From contig OZ234502.1 in assembly GCA_965153455.1 (NCBI GenBank), forward strand, positions 5,735,495 to 5,799,494: 64,000 nt of DNA, given 5' to 3'. The notes below the pieces were generated by a model, which was not told the DNA's origin, ran no database searches, and saw nothing but the letters and a program-made list of their open reading frames with translations. The translations under genes and the position numbers were made by a program. This DNA comes from Sphagnum compactum. Lineage: Eukaryota > Bryophyta > Sphagnopsida > Sphagnales. Below are positions 1 through 11,089 of the stretch, piece by piece (the first letter of the stretch is position 1; every line of letters begins with the position of its first letter).

Positions 1-313
1 GAGGCTTCCATGATGTAGCATGATATTCGCTTCAGTTATTAGTGCAGATCTGAGTTCTTGGCCTCCATACAACACCTTGGAGACTCTCACTTATCCCTCC
101 TGAAAGAAGAGAGAGGATGAGGAAGGACTGGCATGGTAAGCCTTCCATGCTCGTGGAGGATATGCTATCAGTTCAGCATCTCTTGGTCGTGTTACAGTTC
201 AGGCAGTTATCCATGCCGGGTGTGGGGCAATGAGGTGTTAGGACTACGTGTGCAACTGACAAGACTTTCCATTGGTAGAGACAACTGACAATCAACTGTG
301 CTAGTCACTGCAG

Positions 314-3300
314 GTTAGATTTTGAGATTGTCAACCTGCAACAGCAGATAGCTGAAAAACAGGGCTTGCTTGAGGCCTTAAAGGATGATGCATCAGGAGA
401 CCCAACATCAAACATGATTCAGGCATGGCACATCTACCTTATCTGAGTTGGTGCTTTTGATAACCTAATGTAGGGTTCAGTATAAAGGCTATGCTTGCTT
501 GCATTTTATATATTTGGTGCGTACACGCAGCAATTTGGTTTGGAGGTGATTAATACTGTGGAAATGACCAAGTTTAGAGTCAGGAAAGAGACTAACTCTC
601 TGCAAGAGTAGAGACCTTATTAGACCTTGTAACTAACCCTTGCATGTTCAAGAAACCTTGGAAGGGGCTGTTCAGAAATACATTGCCATGGACCTTAAAG
701 ACTTAAAAGAGTTGCAGCAATGTGAATGTTGATTAGGTGTCTTTCACATGTCTTTTATCATTTGCATTCAATTTGTTTAGATTGTGTGGATGGTTGTTGA
801 ACATTTTTATGTCCCCTTTTAAGCTTTGAAGAATTTTGTGATACAGCTAGAAGAAATACTGCAGCTAGGTGCACGGCTACGCAGCTGTTTACAAAAGAAA
901 ACTCATTTGATACATTTGGGCGATACAAGAGAGGGCAGGGCTCTAAAGGTGATTCTTAATGCATTCAGCCCTTTTTTTTTCTGTTGATCTGCTCACTCCC
1001 ACCACCTGGTTTCTGTTCTGATTTAGCTCTCTCTTGAGATCTCCTACTTTGCTCATGCAGGTGGAGATGTTGAAGGGACTGACAACCACGTTGAAATCAG
1101 TGGCTGCAGATATGGAAAAAGAGATTGTTGAGAACAGGTGTTGTTCTTTGGATGATATTGTTTACCCTATTCAATGGGCTTGAACTATACTCTTGCCCCC
1201 TCCTGGTCCATAATATGGAACTGTCCACATAGGTTTTTTTGCTGCTCACAAGGTTTCATGTGCACAGAAGAGTTGGTTAAGATTGGGAGCTGGTGTGTTG
1301 GCAGGCAGCAAAAGCAGGAGGCTCTGGATTATCGTGTCACGAAGGCCCAGGAAGTTACAGAAATTGAAAAGGTACACCTATAAGTGCTGTGTTTTCAATT
1401 AAACATGAACATTTTTGACAAGCATTCTCAACCAGAATATGTAGGTATCAACATCCATATGCCTCTGTTGAGTCAAGTCTTTGGAAGACAGCTAAATTGG
1501 AGTCTCATGTTTCAGCTGTTGAAATCTACAGAATGGTTCTTTCAGCTGTTTCTTGATTTTGAGTTGGGATTGTTAAAAGTGCACTTTGCCTTCATTGTTA
1601 CAGTCCAGTCAATCTCAAACTGGTTTAGGGCTTACTTTCTGGTTGCCTCTATATGTTGAGCAAGCTAGCATCATGGCTGAGCCTTGATGTTACCTCTGGA
1701 TGTTTGAAGAGATGCAGTATTTTTGCTTTTGGTATAACATTGACCTATGTTGATGAAATCTGTCAGAATGTTGTGGTAACAAGTCACTTACCAAACATGT
1801 TGCCTTTGAAGGTCACTGAACCTGCAAGAGACTGTTGCTATGGTTCATACCTCATTACATGGTCATCTCAAAATTTATATTCAGGTTGACTTTAATTGAA
1901 TATGCTGAGAAATTCTCTATTGTTATGAAGATATTGCAGTTCTTACCTGCAGACTCAATCTTTTCTTCCCCTTTTTTTGATATTCTGCATGGATGTTTTT
2001 GGTTGCATTTCCCATGATCTCCCTTACTTCAGCACTTTCTACTGATGTGACTGACTATGAAGCTGTACCTTCTCTTGGACAACTTGTGCTAACATTGTGA
2101 GTTGGTGAACACTGGCAGGCACTTGCCTCTGACATTCGTGAATTGACAAAGAGAAGAGATGAGCTTGAAGCTGAGCTGAATGAAGTAAGAGTCATGAGCC
2201 TTACAGGAAATCCTGTACCAATTCACACTTTCTTGAATTTGTAGGTCCTTCCCACATATACAAGGTTTTTCTTGCTTCTGTTCATGTGTCCTTCTGATGG
2301 CTTCCCATTTCCTTGGAACATTAAAACCAAGATTATCCATCAGTGGAACAAGGTTTGATGAATGTGGGTGGGTTGCAATTACCACATCATTGCAAGTTTC
2401 GGGATGTTGTTATAGAGAGCACTCTGTAATATCATCCTGAAACTTTTGATGTAACTGTGGCCGAGAGCACATATAGCAGCCAGTGTCCTGGATTTTTACC
2501 TCAGTAGGGTTTGAACCCCCGAAAAGAGTCTTGGAGGTTTGTATCTTACAGGGAAAGAGGTCAAGCATACAGGAGAAACTGAACCGCATTATTTGACCTT
2601 GATTTATTGATGAGTGATGCTGGGTTGCTTCCTCAAAGGTCAAGGGGTCATTGGCAGCAGCAACATCACGACATATCAACATACAGGAGGAGAAAGAGCA
2701 ATTTGATGAAGCCAGCGGTCATATTGTGGCACAGCTCTTGATAAGGGTTTGTCCCTGCAACCCACTGTACCTTGCTCATGGTTATTGGATGCTGTTATTC
2801 TAGAAGGTAGGCAGGAAAAGGTGATTGCAAGAAGATAATCAATTGTGGTAGGTTCCATAACCATGTCCAGTTGTGTTTGGCTTATATTCAATCCTGCAAA
2901 CATTTGATCCTCCTCCCCTCATGAATTCTGTTTGTTGCATGGCACAGGAGGATGAGCTTATACGTTCCATAGCAGCTTGGAAGGTGGAAGCAAATGCAGT
3001 AGACACTTGGTTAAGCTTTCTGGAAGACACTTGGCTTTTGCAAACCAGTTGTGGTCAAGAAAAGGAGATGCAAACCCAGTAAGTTCTTTGAAAATTGTAT
3101 TGGGTGAGTAAGGAAGTGTTTCATGAGTAAACAGGAAGCCATGATATGTAAATAATTAATATTGTGGATTTCTGTCTAAAATCTATGGCTTGATGCTCAT
3201 AATCTTATAGCTGCTGCCTCTTATGATCCTAATTAATAAAGTTGTATGTGTGTGCATGTGGGCTGATTTATTATGTGCTCTTGGGGACTTTAATGATCAG

Positions 3301-4916
3301 ATATGATTTTTACTGTATGTATGCTTGATAGGGTGGCATATGAGGATTCAAAGAAGCAGTATCTGCAGTTGGCTGCAGCTAGCCTATTGTGTCAGGAGGT
3401 ATGTCTTATTGTTGACAGAGGTGCATTGCTAAACATCATCAGTTGATATTTTGAGGATACCTAAGTGTTTCTTTTTCAGTGGTCTTGCTTTGTATGGTTG
3501 CATGTGTAATCAGTTCTATTGACAAAAGTCAATAGGTCCTGGAGTCCACTTGACTTATGAGAAAGAGAACTATGCACAAATGATGGACTGGCAGGTTGAG
3601 CTCAACAATTTGTTAAAACATTTGAAATTCTGTGCGGATGAATTAGAGGCTCTGCAGCACAAGCAGTAAGTTGATCTTCCAGCCTTCACCTGCTTTTTTA
3701 TGCAGCATCTTCAACTCTGGAGGATGTGGTCTCATGCATGGGTGGATTTGCACCATGAACAGAAGATATTTCCACCTCTTAACGTTTACTTGCTCCCCAA
3801 CTGACTTTCAGCCTTCCTATTGACTTTTTGTAACCCTGCTCAAAAGTGTAAAAACAGAACTGCTACCTAGTCATTCTTAGATCCTGGCCATCCAATGTCT
3901 TCTTCATCAGTCATAGAATTGCAGCTTGTGTGTTGACGGATTTTTCCCATCCTCCAGTCCACATCAAAAAAACTTGAGCAAAATAGGAGATGGTCAAAAT
4001 GGGCCTCTCCAGGTCACACATTTAAATTGATCTTTGAGGACTCACCTGGCTTGCTACTGCAATCTGAATATGAGTTAGCAAGAGTTCTGGTGCAGGCATG
4101 TCAATCAAGTAAATTGTTGCTTGATCTCTGCAGAGAAAACATGCAGGAACTAGGGATGGAAGGTGTGTCTGGTGACATCATAACTGCCAAACACAAGATT
4201 CAGGACAAGTACCTGGAGACTGAATCCCAAGTAGGCTACCCTTATGTCTGCCATATGCTCTTCCAGGGCTCATTTGCAGTCTTTCTTTTGTTCTAAAACA
4301 TGCTCTGCTGCTAATATCAACTGTTCACTGGATGGTCAGGGTCAATGTGTTGAGATTTTTTCCTGCTCTTTTTTGCAGGTGGTTTCAGCTCTGACGTCGA
4401 TCAGCAAGCTGAAAACTGATGTACAAGCATATCATCAACTGGGCAAAGATGGGTATGTCATTTCATTGTGTTCACTATTGATTTCATAGTGACTGGTGAT
4501 TGATTTACAGCTGTATATTGAGCAGTGATTTGTGCTGCAGGGAGGCAGATGAAACAATCATCAAGCTTACTGGCATATTTGAAATGGTTGACAAGTTGAG
4601 GGCTGAATTTGAAGGCAGGCAACGGCCTTTGTGGGACACTGAGGATCATGGTCCAGAGATTGTTGGGAGAAGTCTGTCATTTGTCCAGGATACACTGGTC
4701 CACTCATCAACTGCATCAAGTCAACTTTTGCAAGAATCTGAACTTCCAATGGTCAGTAGAGATACAAACCCTTCAGCAGAGCATGGGGAAGATGGTGGTG
4801 CAGTTCTTGCAGCAAGAGAAGTGATAACTACCAGCCCTCCAGAAGAGCAAGAAGGCTGGGAATTAGATGAGCTTGATGAAGAGCTTTCAAGAGAAGACAC
4901 AGCAAGAGTATCATAG
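314..4916 (+). CDS. Plant coiled-coil protein of unknown function (3' part, 13 exons visible)
   Basis: I do not recognise a named gene. Exons read by eye are about 314-420, 653-721, 824-948, 1061-1137, 1305-1371, 2119-2184, 2687-2746, 2948-3078, 3332-3398, 3595-3665, 4134-4230, 4379-4452 and 4541-4916 (TAG). From 653 onward every junction uses GT-AG and the phases match, so the frame stays open for over 420 codons. This argues for a live gene. The first junction (after 420) lacks a clear GT and is uncertain, and the start codon lies upstream of the window. The product is hydrophilic and heptad-rich, with blocks such as ELTKRRDELEAELNE. It has a tryptophan-rich stretch (AWKVEANAVDTWLSFLEDTW, exon 8), a block IFEMVDKLRAEFE in the last exon, and an acidic tail ending WELDELDEELSREDTARVS. 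From memory this resembles a conserved plant family annotated only as myosin- or paramyosin-like. That is weak evidence and no function is inferred beyond a coiled-coil scaffold. Confidence 0.72.
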
Positions 4917-5473
4917 TAGAAGGATGGTAGGAGTGTGCAAGGTGGATGAAGGATCACATCAAAACATGAAAAGCTCTGATCAGAGCTAGCTTAAATTCAT
5001 GGGCACTCAGCCATTGCTGTGTGAGAGGGATTTGAAGTTAGCATCATTTCTCAATGTGCTTGTATAGGATGTTTGGTTTTAGCAGGTCTGGCAATGCAAC
5101 ATCAGACTTCAGGATTGGTAAACCATGTGGTGACCTCACTAGACAGGTCTGAAGAGGGCAGTGGCCAATTCAGTCTTCACTGCCCCTCTGCCAGCAAGGT
5201 TCTGTACTCTTTTCTAAGTTGCTTTTATGCATATGTAGATAGGCTTATTGATCTTGTATGTGAAGAGGTTGCATAGCATGGATTTCTTGGCAAGACTATT
5301 CAATTAATGACTTCCTGTTGATCAATTTGGAAAACCCAATGGCATTTCTTGTTATGCCTGGTCTCAAGTGCTGGTAGTTAATCTTTAATAGGCATCAGTA
5401 AATACAAAATGGTGAAGTGGGATTGGCATATGAAGAACAAAAAGGTTTGGGTTAAATGAATGTGCTAGGAAAT
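4917..5473. other. 3' flank of the coiled-coil gene
   Basis: Stop-rich sequence following the TAG at 4914-4916. It probably includes the 3' UTR. No clear AATAAA was seen close to the stop and no conserved coding block was found. Confidence 0.4.
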
Positions 5474-5567
5474 GGGCCCTTGGTGGCTGATTCTTCTGCC
5501 AGGCAGATGGTCACTGGGCCGGCCTGGTGGCCACAAACCTGGCAGAATCTGCTACCAAGGGCTCACT
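5474..5567. repeat. Near-complete foldback hairpin of ~94 bases
   Basis: The left arm starts gggcccttggtggctgattc. The reverse complement of the right arm starts gagcccttggtagcagattc, and pairing continues inward with a 3-base bulge and scattered mismatches. The fold closes at a GGCCGGCC palindrome (about 5517-5524), leaving almost no loop. It is isolated from any recognised transposase. It could be a small foldback element, an inverted duplication or a hairpin-RNA locus. Confidence 0.7.
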
Positions 5568-5599
5568 CCCTGGTGTAGATAGCAGGCGAGCTTCGTCCG

Positions 5600-6950
5600 A
5601 AATCAGGTACACTGCCTGAACAGCAAGGTTCCCTCTGTTCAGGTTCAATTTGACCTGGAGAGTCATTACTCAGGGACAGCCAAATTGGCCCCTCTTGCTA
5701 TTTACATCATGTGTAGTGATGTGGACACTGTTGTTGTGTCTTCAATCTGGAGAGCATCAAATGTTTTCAATCCAGAATCTGAATGGTTGACCTAGAAAAG
5801 TATGAATCAAACAGCTTGTTTGCAGGCCTCTGTTCTATGTGGTCTCATCTGTTTTATTCCAGTGATGAGTTAAGCTTGGAGCTGGTATAGGTAAGATGGG
5901 CTTGGGGTGCAGAACTTGTCTTGTCCTACCAAAGTCAATTCCAGCTCAGAATTGGCTGAAAGCGCCTATAACGGAACGACAAACTTCTTCAAGTGTTTTC
6001 TTGAAGCTTTGCAACTTCTTGCAGCAACTTCATGAAGCTGGTGGTCTCGAATCTTGACACCAGTGGGTCACTCTTGTGCACACTCTTTTCTCCCTGGTTG
6101 CATATCTCAGATGTAAGCTGCTTGTAATCCACTGGATATCTTTGGCAGAGGAAACCAATCACTGCAGGGGAGAAGAAGAGGTCCATGTCCTAGGTGTTGG
6201 CGAGAGTTTTTTGCTGGAAGTGTGCCCTTTTACGAGTATTGTGAGGAGTTTGTCAATTTTCTACTGAAAGGATTGAAGGCAACAATATCTGGGTTCCTAA
6301 AGTGGGGCAGATGAAGCTTCCTGCAGGGTGACAGACATACATGTGAGTTACAGGAGAAATCAAGATTGAAATGTTTTTTTCTTTCATCAAAAGAAGTTCC
6401 TTGCAGAGAGGTGCATCATTGGAAGCCAAAGTCTAAGGCTTTTCTGATGTTCAGTTGGTAATGTACAACTACATCCAGTCCAGCTACCCTTGGGAGTTCT
6501 TTCACTTCTTTAACTGTTTATTCCACAAAGAGTCACCCTGTGTACCTGTTCAATTTCTGGCTTCTGAGAGATGTCTCTTAAGGCTATACAGTGTGGAAGC
6601 ATGCGGTGGTAGGCATATGGTGGTTTAGGGTTGTGGTGATATTACAATATGGAAACTTGAAATCAGGGGAAACAAATTGAGTTTATCTGACTGTGATTAC
6701 TTAGGATTGATCTGCCACATGGACAATGCTCAAGTTCTAAATGCATGCTGTTGAAATTTGGTTTTGCATGTCATGAGTAGGATTATAGTCATGTCTGTAA
6801 CCCGCAGGAATTTCAAGGTCTATGCTCCTTCAATCGTGTCTTGGGGATCAGATGTACTACATCATATGTGAGGTTGATGTGCAGTTCCTCTATGGTGCTG
6901 CACCAAAATGAAAACTGAAGGTGCATGATGCTTGTTGACGTCATTATTTG
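5600..6950. other. Intergenic sequence, no supported gene
   Basis: Mixed-composition DNA with short stop-interrupted frames. A small 9 bp inverted repeat (cctgaacag / ctgttcagg) lies near 5615-5645. Nothing else is recognisable. Confidence 0.4.
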
Positions 6951-6955
6951 TGCAG

Positions 6956-7772
6956 ATTGGTGCCTTCTAAGAAAGAAGAAAAAGGTGTGTATGTGAGAGT
7001 ATGATGAGGTGGAGCCAAGCCAATTGAGAAAGTGGCTGAGAAGGTGGAGATATTGACAGGATGGGCTCCTCTAAGCTTGCAGAAGTGGCTTGTTAACACT
7101 CCTTCAGCAGATTTTCACTTTTGACATGTTTTTTCCTTGTTGTTAGTGATGGTACAGATTCAACCTTTGCTGGGTTGAAGAGGAATAAGAAGCCAGTAAG
7201 CAGTTTTTGTTTCTTCCTTTACGTGATAACCAAGAATGCAAATATATGTGTTCGCTGCTGCATAAACAGAATTACTGGCTGTCTGTAGGGTGAAGGTGAG
7301 ATTGCAGAAGAAGGAGCCAATGGCAGTGTTGCTGAAGAATCAAATGGTAGAACAATGTGGTGTTGACAGAGGGCAACCATAGTTGGGAAGGTGTGGTCTC
7401 TTGAAGCTTGCTTTTTGTGTCTTGAATGAGGGTGCTGTTGACTACCCAACATCATGGCCTTTTCAGTCATCCCCTTGATTCCAAATTTCAACAGAAAGCT
7501 CAGGATGCAGAAGTTTGTAGAAAGGTTTGCCCCAACTTTTATGGACAGATTATAAATTCTTGTCTACATATGCCACAGTTGATGAAAGGTAACACAGTGT
7601 GGGTGTAATCTAGAAACTGTAGAATATATTTTGGCACATGCAATGGTATGTGTAAAGAGTCAGAAAACTGCAGTACAGCCATGGCTAATAATGTGCTTGG
7701 TTTGTGCATGTTACAGTTTCCAAGGCTGTTGTAAATCCAACAAAGAAAAACCTTGTATTGAACATGTTGACA
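6956..7772 (+). CDS. Possible spliced gene fragment (four phase-compatible exons)
   Basis: Four short open blocks join through consensus splice sites with matching phases: 6956-6988 (LVPSKKEEKG), 7147-7195 (DGTDSTFAGLKRNKKP), 7289-7346 (GEGEIAEEGANGSVAEESN) and 7717-7772 (SKAVVNPTKKNLVLNMLT). The composition is charged, Lys/Glu/Gly/Ser-rich and disordered-like, as in many nuclear plant proteins. A further phase-0 block at about 9190-9290 (MIRKLPVTSDKLSKLENLEK) could belong to the same transcript. No start, stop or domain can be assigned, and I do not recognise the product. It may be a real gene with long introns, a decayed one, or coincidence. Confidence 0.3.
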
Positions 7773-9189
7773 GTAAAAGCATTAAGAGATCCATGTCTAA
7801 AGATGCGAGTTTTAGGAGTCTGGTGGATAGGGCGTGTGTCTTGGTTCTCTTATTGTTGGCACAGGAAATGTTCTCATGACTTTCATCTATTCAGAGCCTC
7901 TGGATAGTATAGCAAATTGAGCTAAGATCAGATGACATAGCTTCTATCTTGTTTGCAGGAACAGTGCTTAACATGTTCTGATTAACTGGAATATGTGCAT
8001 TTTGACAGATTTCAGGTTGAGTTTGAGGATTTCTTCTTGTTAGCTCATTTTGAATGTGTTAGCACAGACTGTCCAGCTTTGCTTCAGGTTGCTTGCCTTC
8101 TGAGCCCTTTCCAGGATCAGTTTCTACAAGTTGACAACAAACACTAATTATGCAACTAACATGGTTTCTGTAGCACTGACATTTGAATCCCATGGTACTT
8201 GCAAGAGTGTAGAATGGGCTAGATGGCTCTTTACTGCCCATTGCGTGACAAGGCAATCTTAAGCAGCACTATGGGTACATCTGAAATGGGACAAGCTTAT
8301 GAGCAGTGATACCATATATCAATTCATGATCTATCAGTCCTCTTGCATCCTACCTAAAGGGCAGAGCATGTAAGACTGCACCACGTTTAGTATAAGCACT
8401 GGCATGTGTTTTGATTTGTTGGGAATAGACATATTGAGCTCTGTACACAGCAGTGGAAGCATTACTAGACAAGGCTACTGGTTGAGGTACTGGCATAAGT
8501 GGTATATGCAGCAATTATCTCTCCCTCTATAGTCTCCAGGTTGGTCAATACTACACCCATTATTCATCTTGGATTTTCACTTTCCTACTGGTACCCAATT
8601 TGATGATCTTGAGTGAGTGGTGACAAGGGCAGGGCCATGGGGGAAGATTTGATTACACATGTATCACAACGGGACATCATGCAGTGTTGGGTAGTTAAAG
8701 ATGGCCTGCCAGCTTTGAGATGGTGCTTAAAGTCTGACAGTCGGGGTTTTTGGTCAATATATGTATTTTTATGGTATCTGAGTTGCTTGAGTTTCTTCTG
8801 AGATGCTTGTATCCCATCTCCAAGGTCAAACTCTGAGCTTGGTCAGTTCAATAGGACACATCATCAGAAACTATCAATGATACAAGTTATGCTCATTTTG
8901 TGTAGTACTTGGTTCAAATTTCATGGAAGTGTTTCAACACAAAATGTGCCTATTAAAATGTTGCAGGCACAGGCAAGCTGTGTGACTGTCAGGTTCATCA
9001 CCAAAAACATGCAACTCCATCATCATTTAGTAGCAATCCTATCAGAAGTAGATCCTTTAGGTGCATGTTTTTGGTCTGATAAGTTTGGCGGTTCAGTTTG
9101 AGTATATGCCACTATCACTATCACAGACCACACTGCAGTTCCCTGCCAGTGCTATCATCACTAACACAAATGTGCAACAACTGTGCAGG
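7773..9189. other. Non-coding stretch (intron or intergenic)
   Basis: T-rich sequence with stops in all frames. It would be intron if the flanking exon-like blocks belong to one gene. No repeats or RNA genes were recognised. Confidence 0.35.
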
Positions 9190-9411
9190 TTTTACTGCAA
9201 GCAGACATGATTAGGAAGCTGCCTGTGACATCTGATAAGCTTTCAAAACTGGAGAATCTGGAAAAGGCGTTGCATGGATGTGCAGAAGAGCTGTGTTTTC
9301 ATATGTTCACTTGCAGTTACTTGGACAACTCCCCCTCTTGCACAAGAAGGGGAATTGTCAGGCTGCTCTGTCAGTCTGAGACTGCCATTCCACCAGGCCA
9401 AGTCAGATGTT
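9190..9411 (+). CDS. Exon-like open block, product unknown
   Basis: An open frame follows a good acceptor (ctgtgcag) and contains MIRKLPVTSDKLSKLENLEK, a helical, amphipathic stretch. Its incoming phase (0) matches the exit phase of the block ending at 7772. The later part of the frame, rich in Cys and Ser, looks non-coding, so the exon, if real, probably ends near 9290-9320. The stretch loosely recalls helical-bundle modules, but no family can be claimed. Confidence 0.22.
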
Positions 9412-9529
9412 ATTGAATATATTCTGCTGCTATATATCCATCTTCTTTCCTGGTCTCCTTTTGTTTCTCATGTAGAATCAAGAGAATCAACTGCTGTTGA
9501 TGGTACTAGCAGGAATCGTTGAAGGTCAA

Positions 9530-10456
9530 ATGGGCAGTGGAAAAATCAGATCTGGAAGCAACATAGTTAGTACTAGGTTAACTACTAACTTCCTCTTTCT
9601 GAATCCCATATCCAAATGTAGAAGTGTATTACTTATTCAATAGCTGAAGATGGAAAGAGAATCAAAGACAGGAGGAGACATGATGGAAGTAAACAATTGA
9701 AAACAGTGCAGTTGTGTAAAGCACTCCACCAGGGCCAGCAAAGTCTCTCTAGTGCGAAGCCGGTAGCCAGAAAAATAAAAGCCTTTCAGAAATCGACAAA
9801 ACAACACTGAAGCTGTAAATGATGACTCCAATGGTAGTGGTTACTAACTCACACTCCAACTTCTTTTTTTTGTTTATCACACGCTAACATAAGAAGGACA
9901 AACTTGTCTTGTATCTGTATTTAAGTGCCCTTGTCATCTGATGGTACATGTGGGTGCAGAAGAATCTACTCAAAGCTTTTGAGCTTCAAGCACCCAATTT
10001 CAAGAATCCATTTTCAAGCTCAGTCTGTATAACATCAATTGCAGTTGTTGGCGCAGGTTTATAGTTACTAGGCATCCTTGTGATGCACATGCACCATCAA
10101 CTATTACCTGTTGAAAATTCTTCTCAAGCTTCAATCCCCTGTTGATTTGCTCTTTCCAAGCATGGTCTGTATAAAATGAATGGTGATTGAAGATTTATAG
10201 GCATTGTGATGAACTGTGCCCCATCAATTGACTTACTTGCCAAAGAAAATTGTTTTAAAACTTGAACCCCCCCATGTTGGATTTCTCATTCCTTTGTTGA
10301 AAAAGCTTGCAAAACATCCTCAAGCATCATCAGTGCTTATTATTACCTGAAGAAATTTCTCATAAAACTTCAATCCCCATTTTGATTTGCTTCTTCCCTT
10401 TATTCCCCAAAAAATAAAACCTTAAGAGTTTAGTGATGATAATGAGCCCTTTATCT
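9530..10456. other. Intergenic sequence before the PPR relic
   Basis: AT-rich sequence with near-repeated wording. Phrases of the form 'aagcttcaatcccctgttgatttgctctttcc' recur with drift at about 10126-10150 and 10367-10390, suggesting an old internal duplication of roughly 240 bp. No coding content seen. Confidence 0.35.
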
Positions 10457-11086
10457 CAACCCCAGAGAATATGGTCATGGCAATGCCCTGTAAACCACAG
10501 GTGGCTGCATGGATGGCTTTGCTCGGTGCTTGCAGAATTCATGGTAATGTGGAGATGGCAGAACTTGTCACCAAACGAATTCTTGAAATGGAGCCTGACA
10601 ATGCTGCTAGTTATGTGCTGCTGTCAAACATCTATGCTGCTGCTGGCAACAGGCGTCTTTGTGAGGATGTTGAACGTCAAAGAAAAGGAATAGGTGTGAA
10701 GAAACAGCTGGGTTGCACCTGGATTGAAGTAAATAACAAGGTGCATACATTTGTAGTAGAGGATCAAGACCACTCCCAGACATGCTGAACTGGAGAGATT
10801 GTCAGGGCTCATGCATGATGCAGGGTATTTGCCTTGTATGAAATTCTTTCCGTATGATGTGGAAGAACAGGTATTTTATTTGTGTCACCATAGTGAGAAC
10901 CTGGCTATTGCATTTGGGCTCATCAACACAGCTCCTGGTACTCCTCTCCGAGTAAGAAATAATCTGCAGGTTTCTGAAGATTGCTATACTTCCACAAAGT
11001 TCATCTCAAAAATAGTTGGGAGAGCAATCATGGTGAGGGATGCCAATCGCTTTCATTACTTTGAAGATGGTGTTTGTTCTTGCATG
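10457..11086 (+). pseudogene. PPR protein E/E+/DYW C-terminal pseudogene
   Basis: DYW-type PPR proteins act in organelle C-to-U RNA editing, with the DYW domain as zinc-dependent deaminase. Here only the tail survives: the last PPR/E region (VAAWMALLGACRIHGNVEMA, then LLSNIYAAAGN and CTWIEVNNKVHTFVVEDQDH), followed by the DYW domain (HSENLAIAFGLINTAPGTPL, then FISKIVGRAIMVRDANRFHY, DGVCSC). A frameshift at about 10775-10785 separates the two halves. The HSE motif remains. The usual CxxCH site reads SEDCY, so a zinc cysteine and the histidine are lost, and the expected terminal DYW tripeptide is replaced after CSCM. No upstream PPR repeats are present. It is therefore a truncated, inactivated gene copy, probably a duplicate of a complete gene elsewhere. 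Confidence 0.9.
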
Positions 11087-11089
11087 ATG

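Noticed and set aside
2495-2520. B-box-like ggttcaaaccc on the minus strand
   Set aside because: No A box at a suitable distance, and it lies in an intron of the coiled-coil gene.
5989-6186. A 65-codon minus-strand frame with FETTSFMKLLQEVAKLQ
   Set aside because: Mildly protein-like, but isolated, with no matching splice partners or known family.
7703-7907. The stretch MRVLGVWWIG considered as a Tudor-like block of a PDS5 protein
   Set aside because: Resemblance is limited to a few residues and the following sequence does not fit the fold. The downstream part lies beyond a good donor site at 7773.
9190-9290. Considered as a TFIIS N-terminal or LEDGF-type helical bundle
   Set aside because: Only a loose 'RKLPVT' likeness. 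The rest of the fold's pattern is missing.
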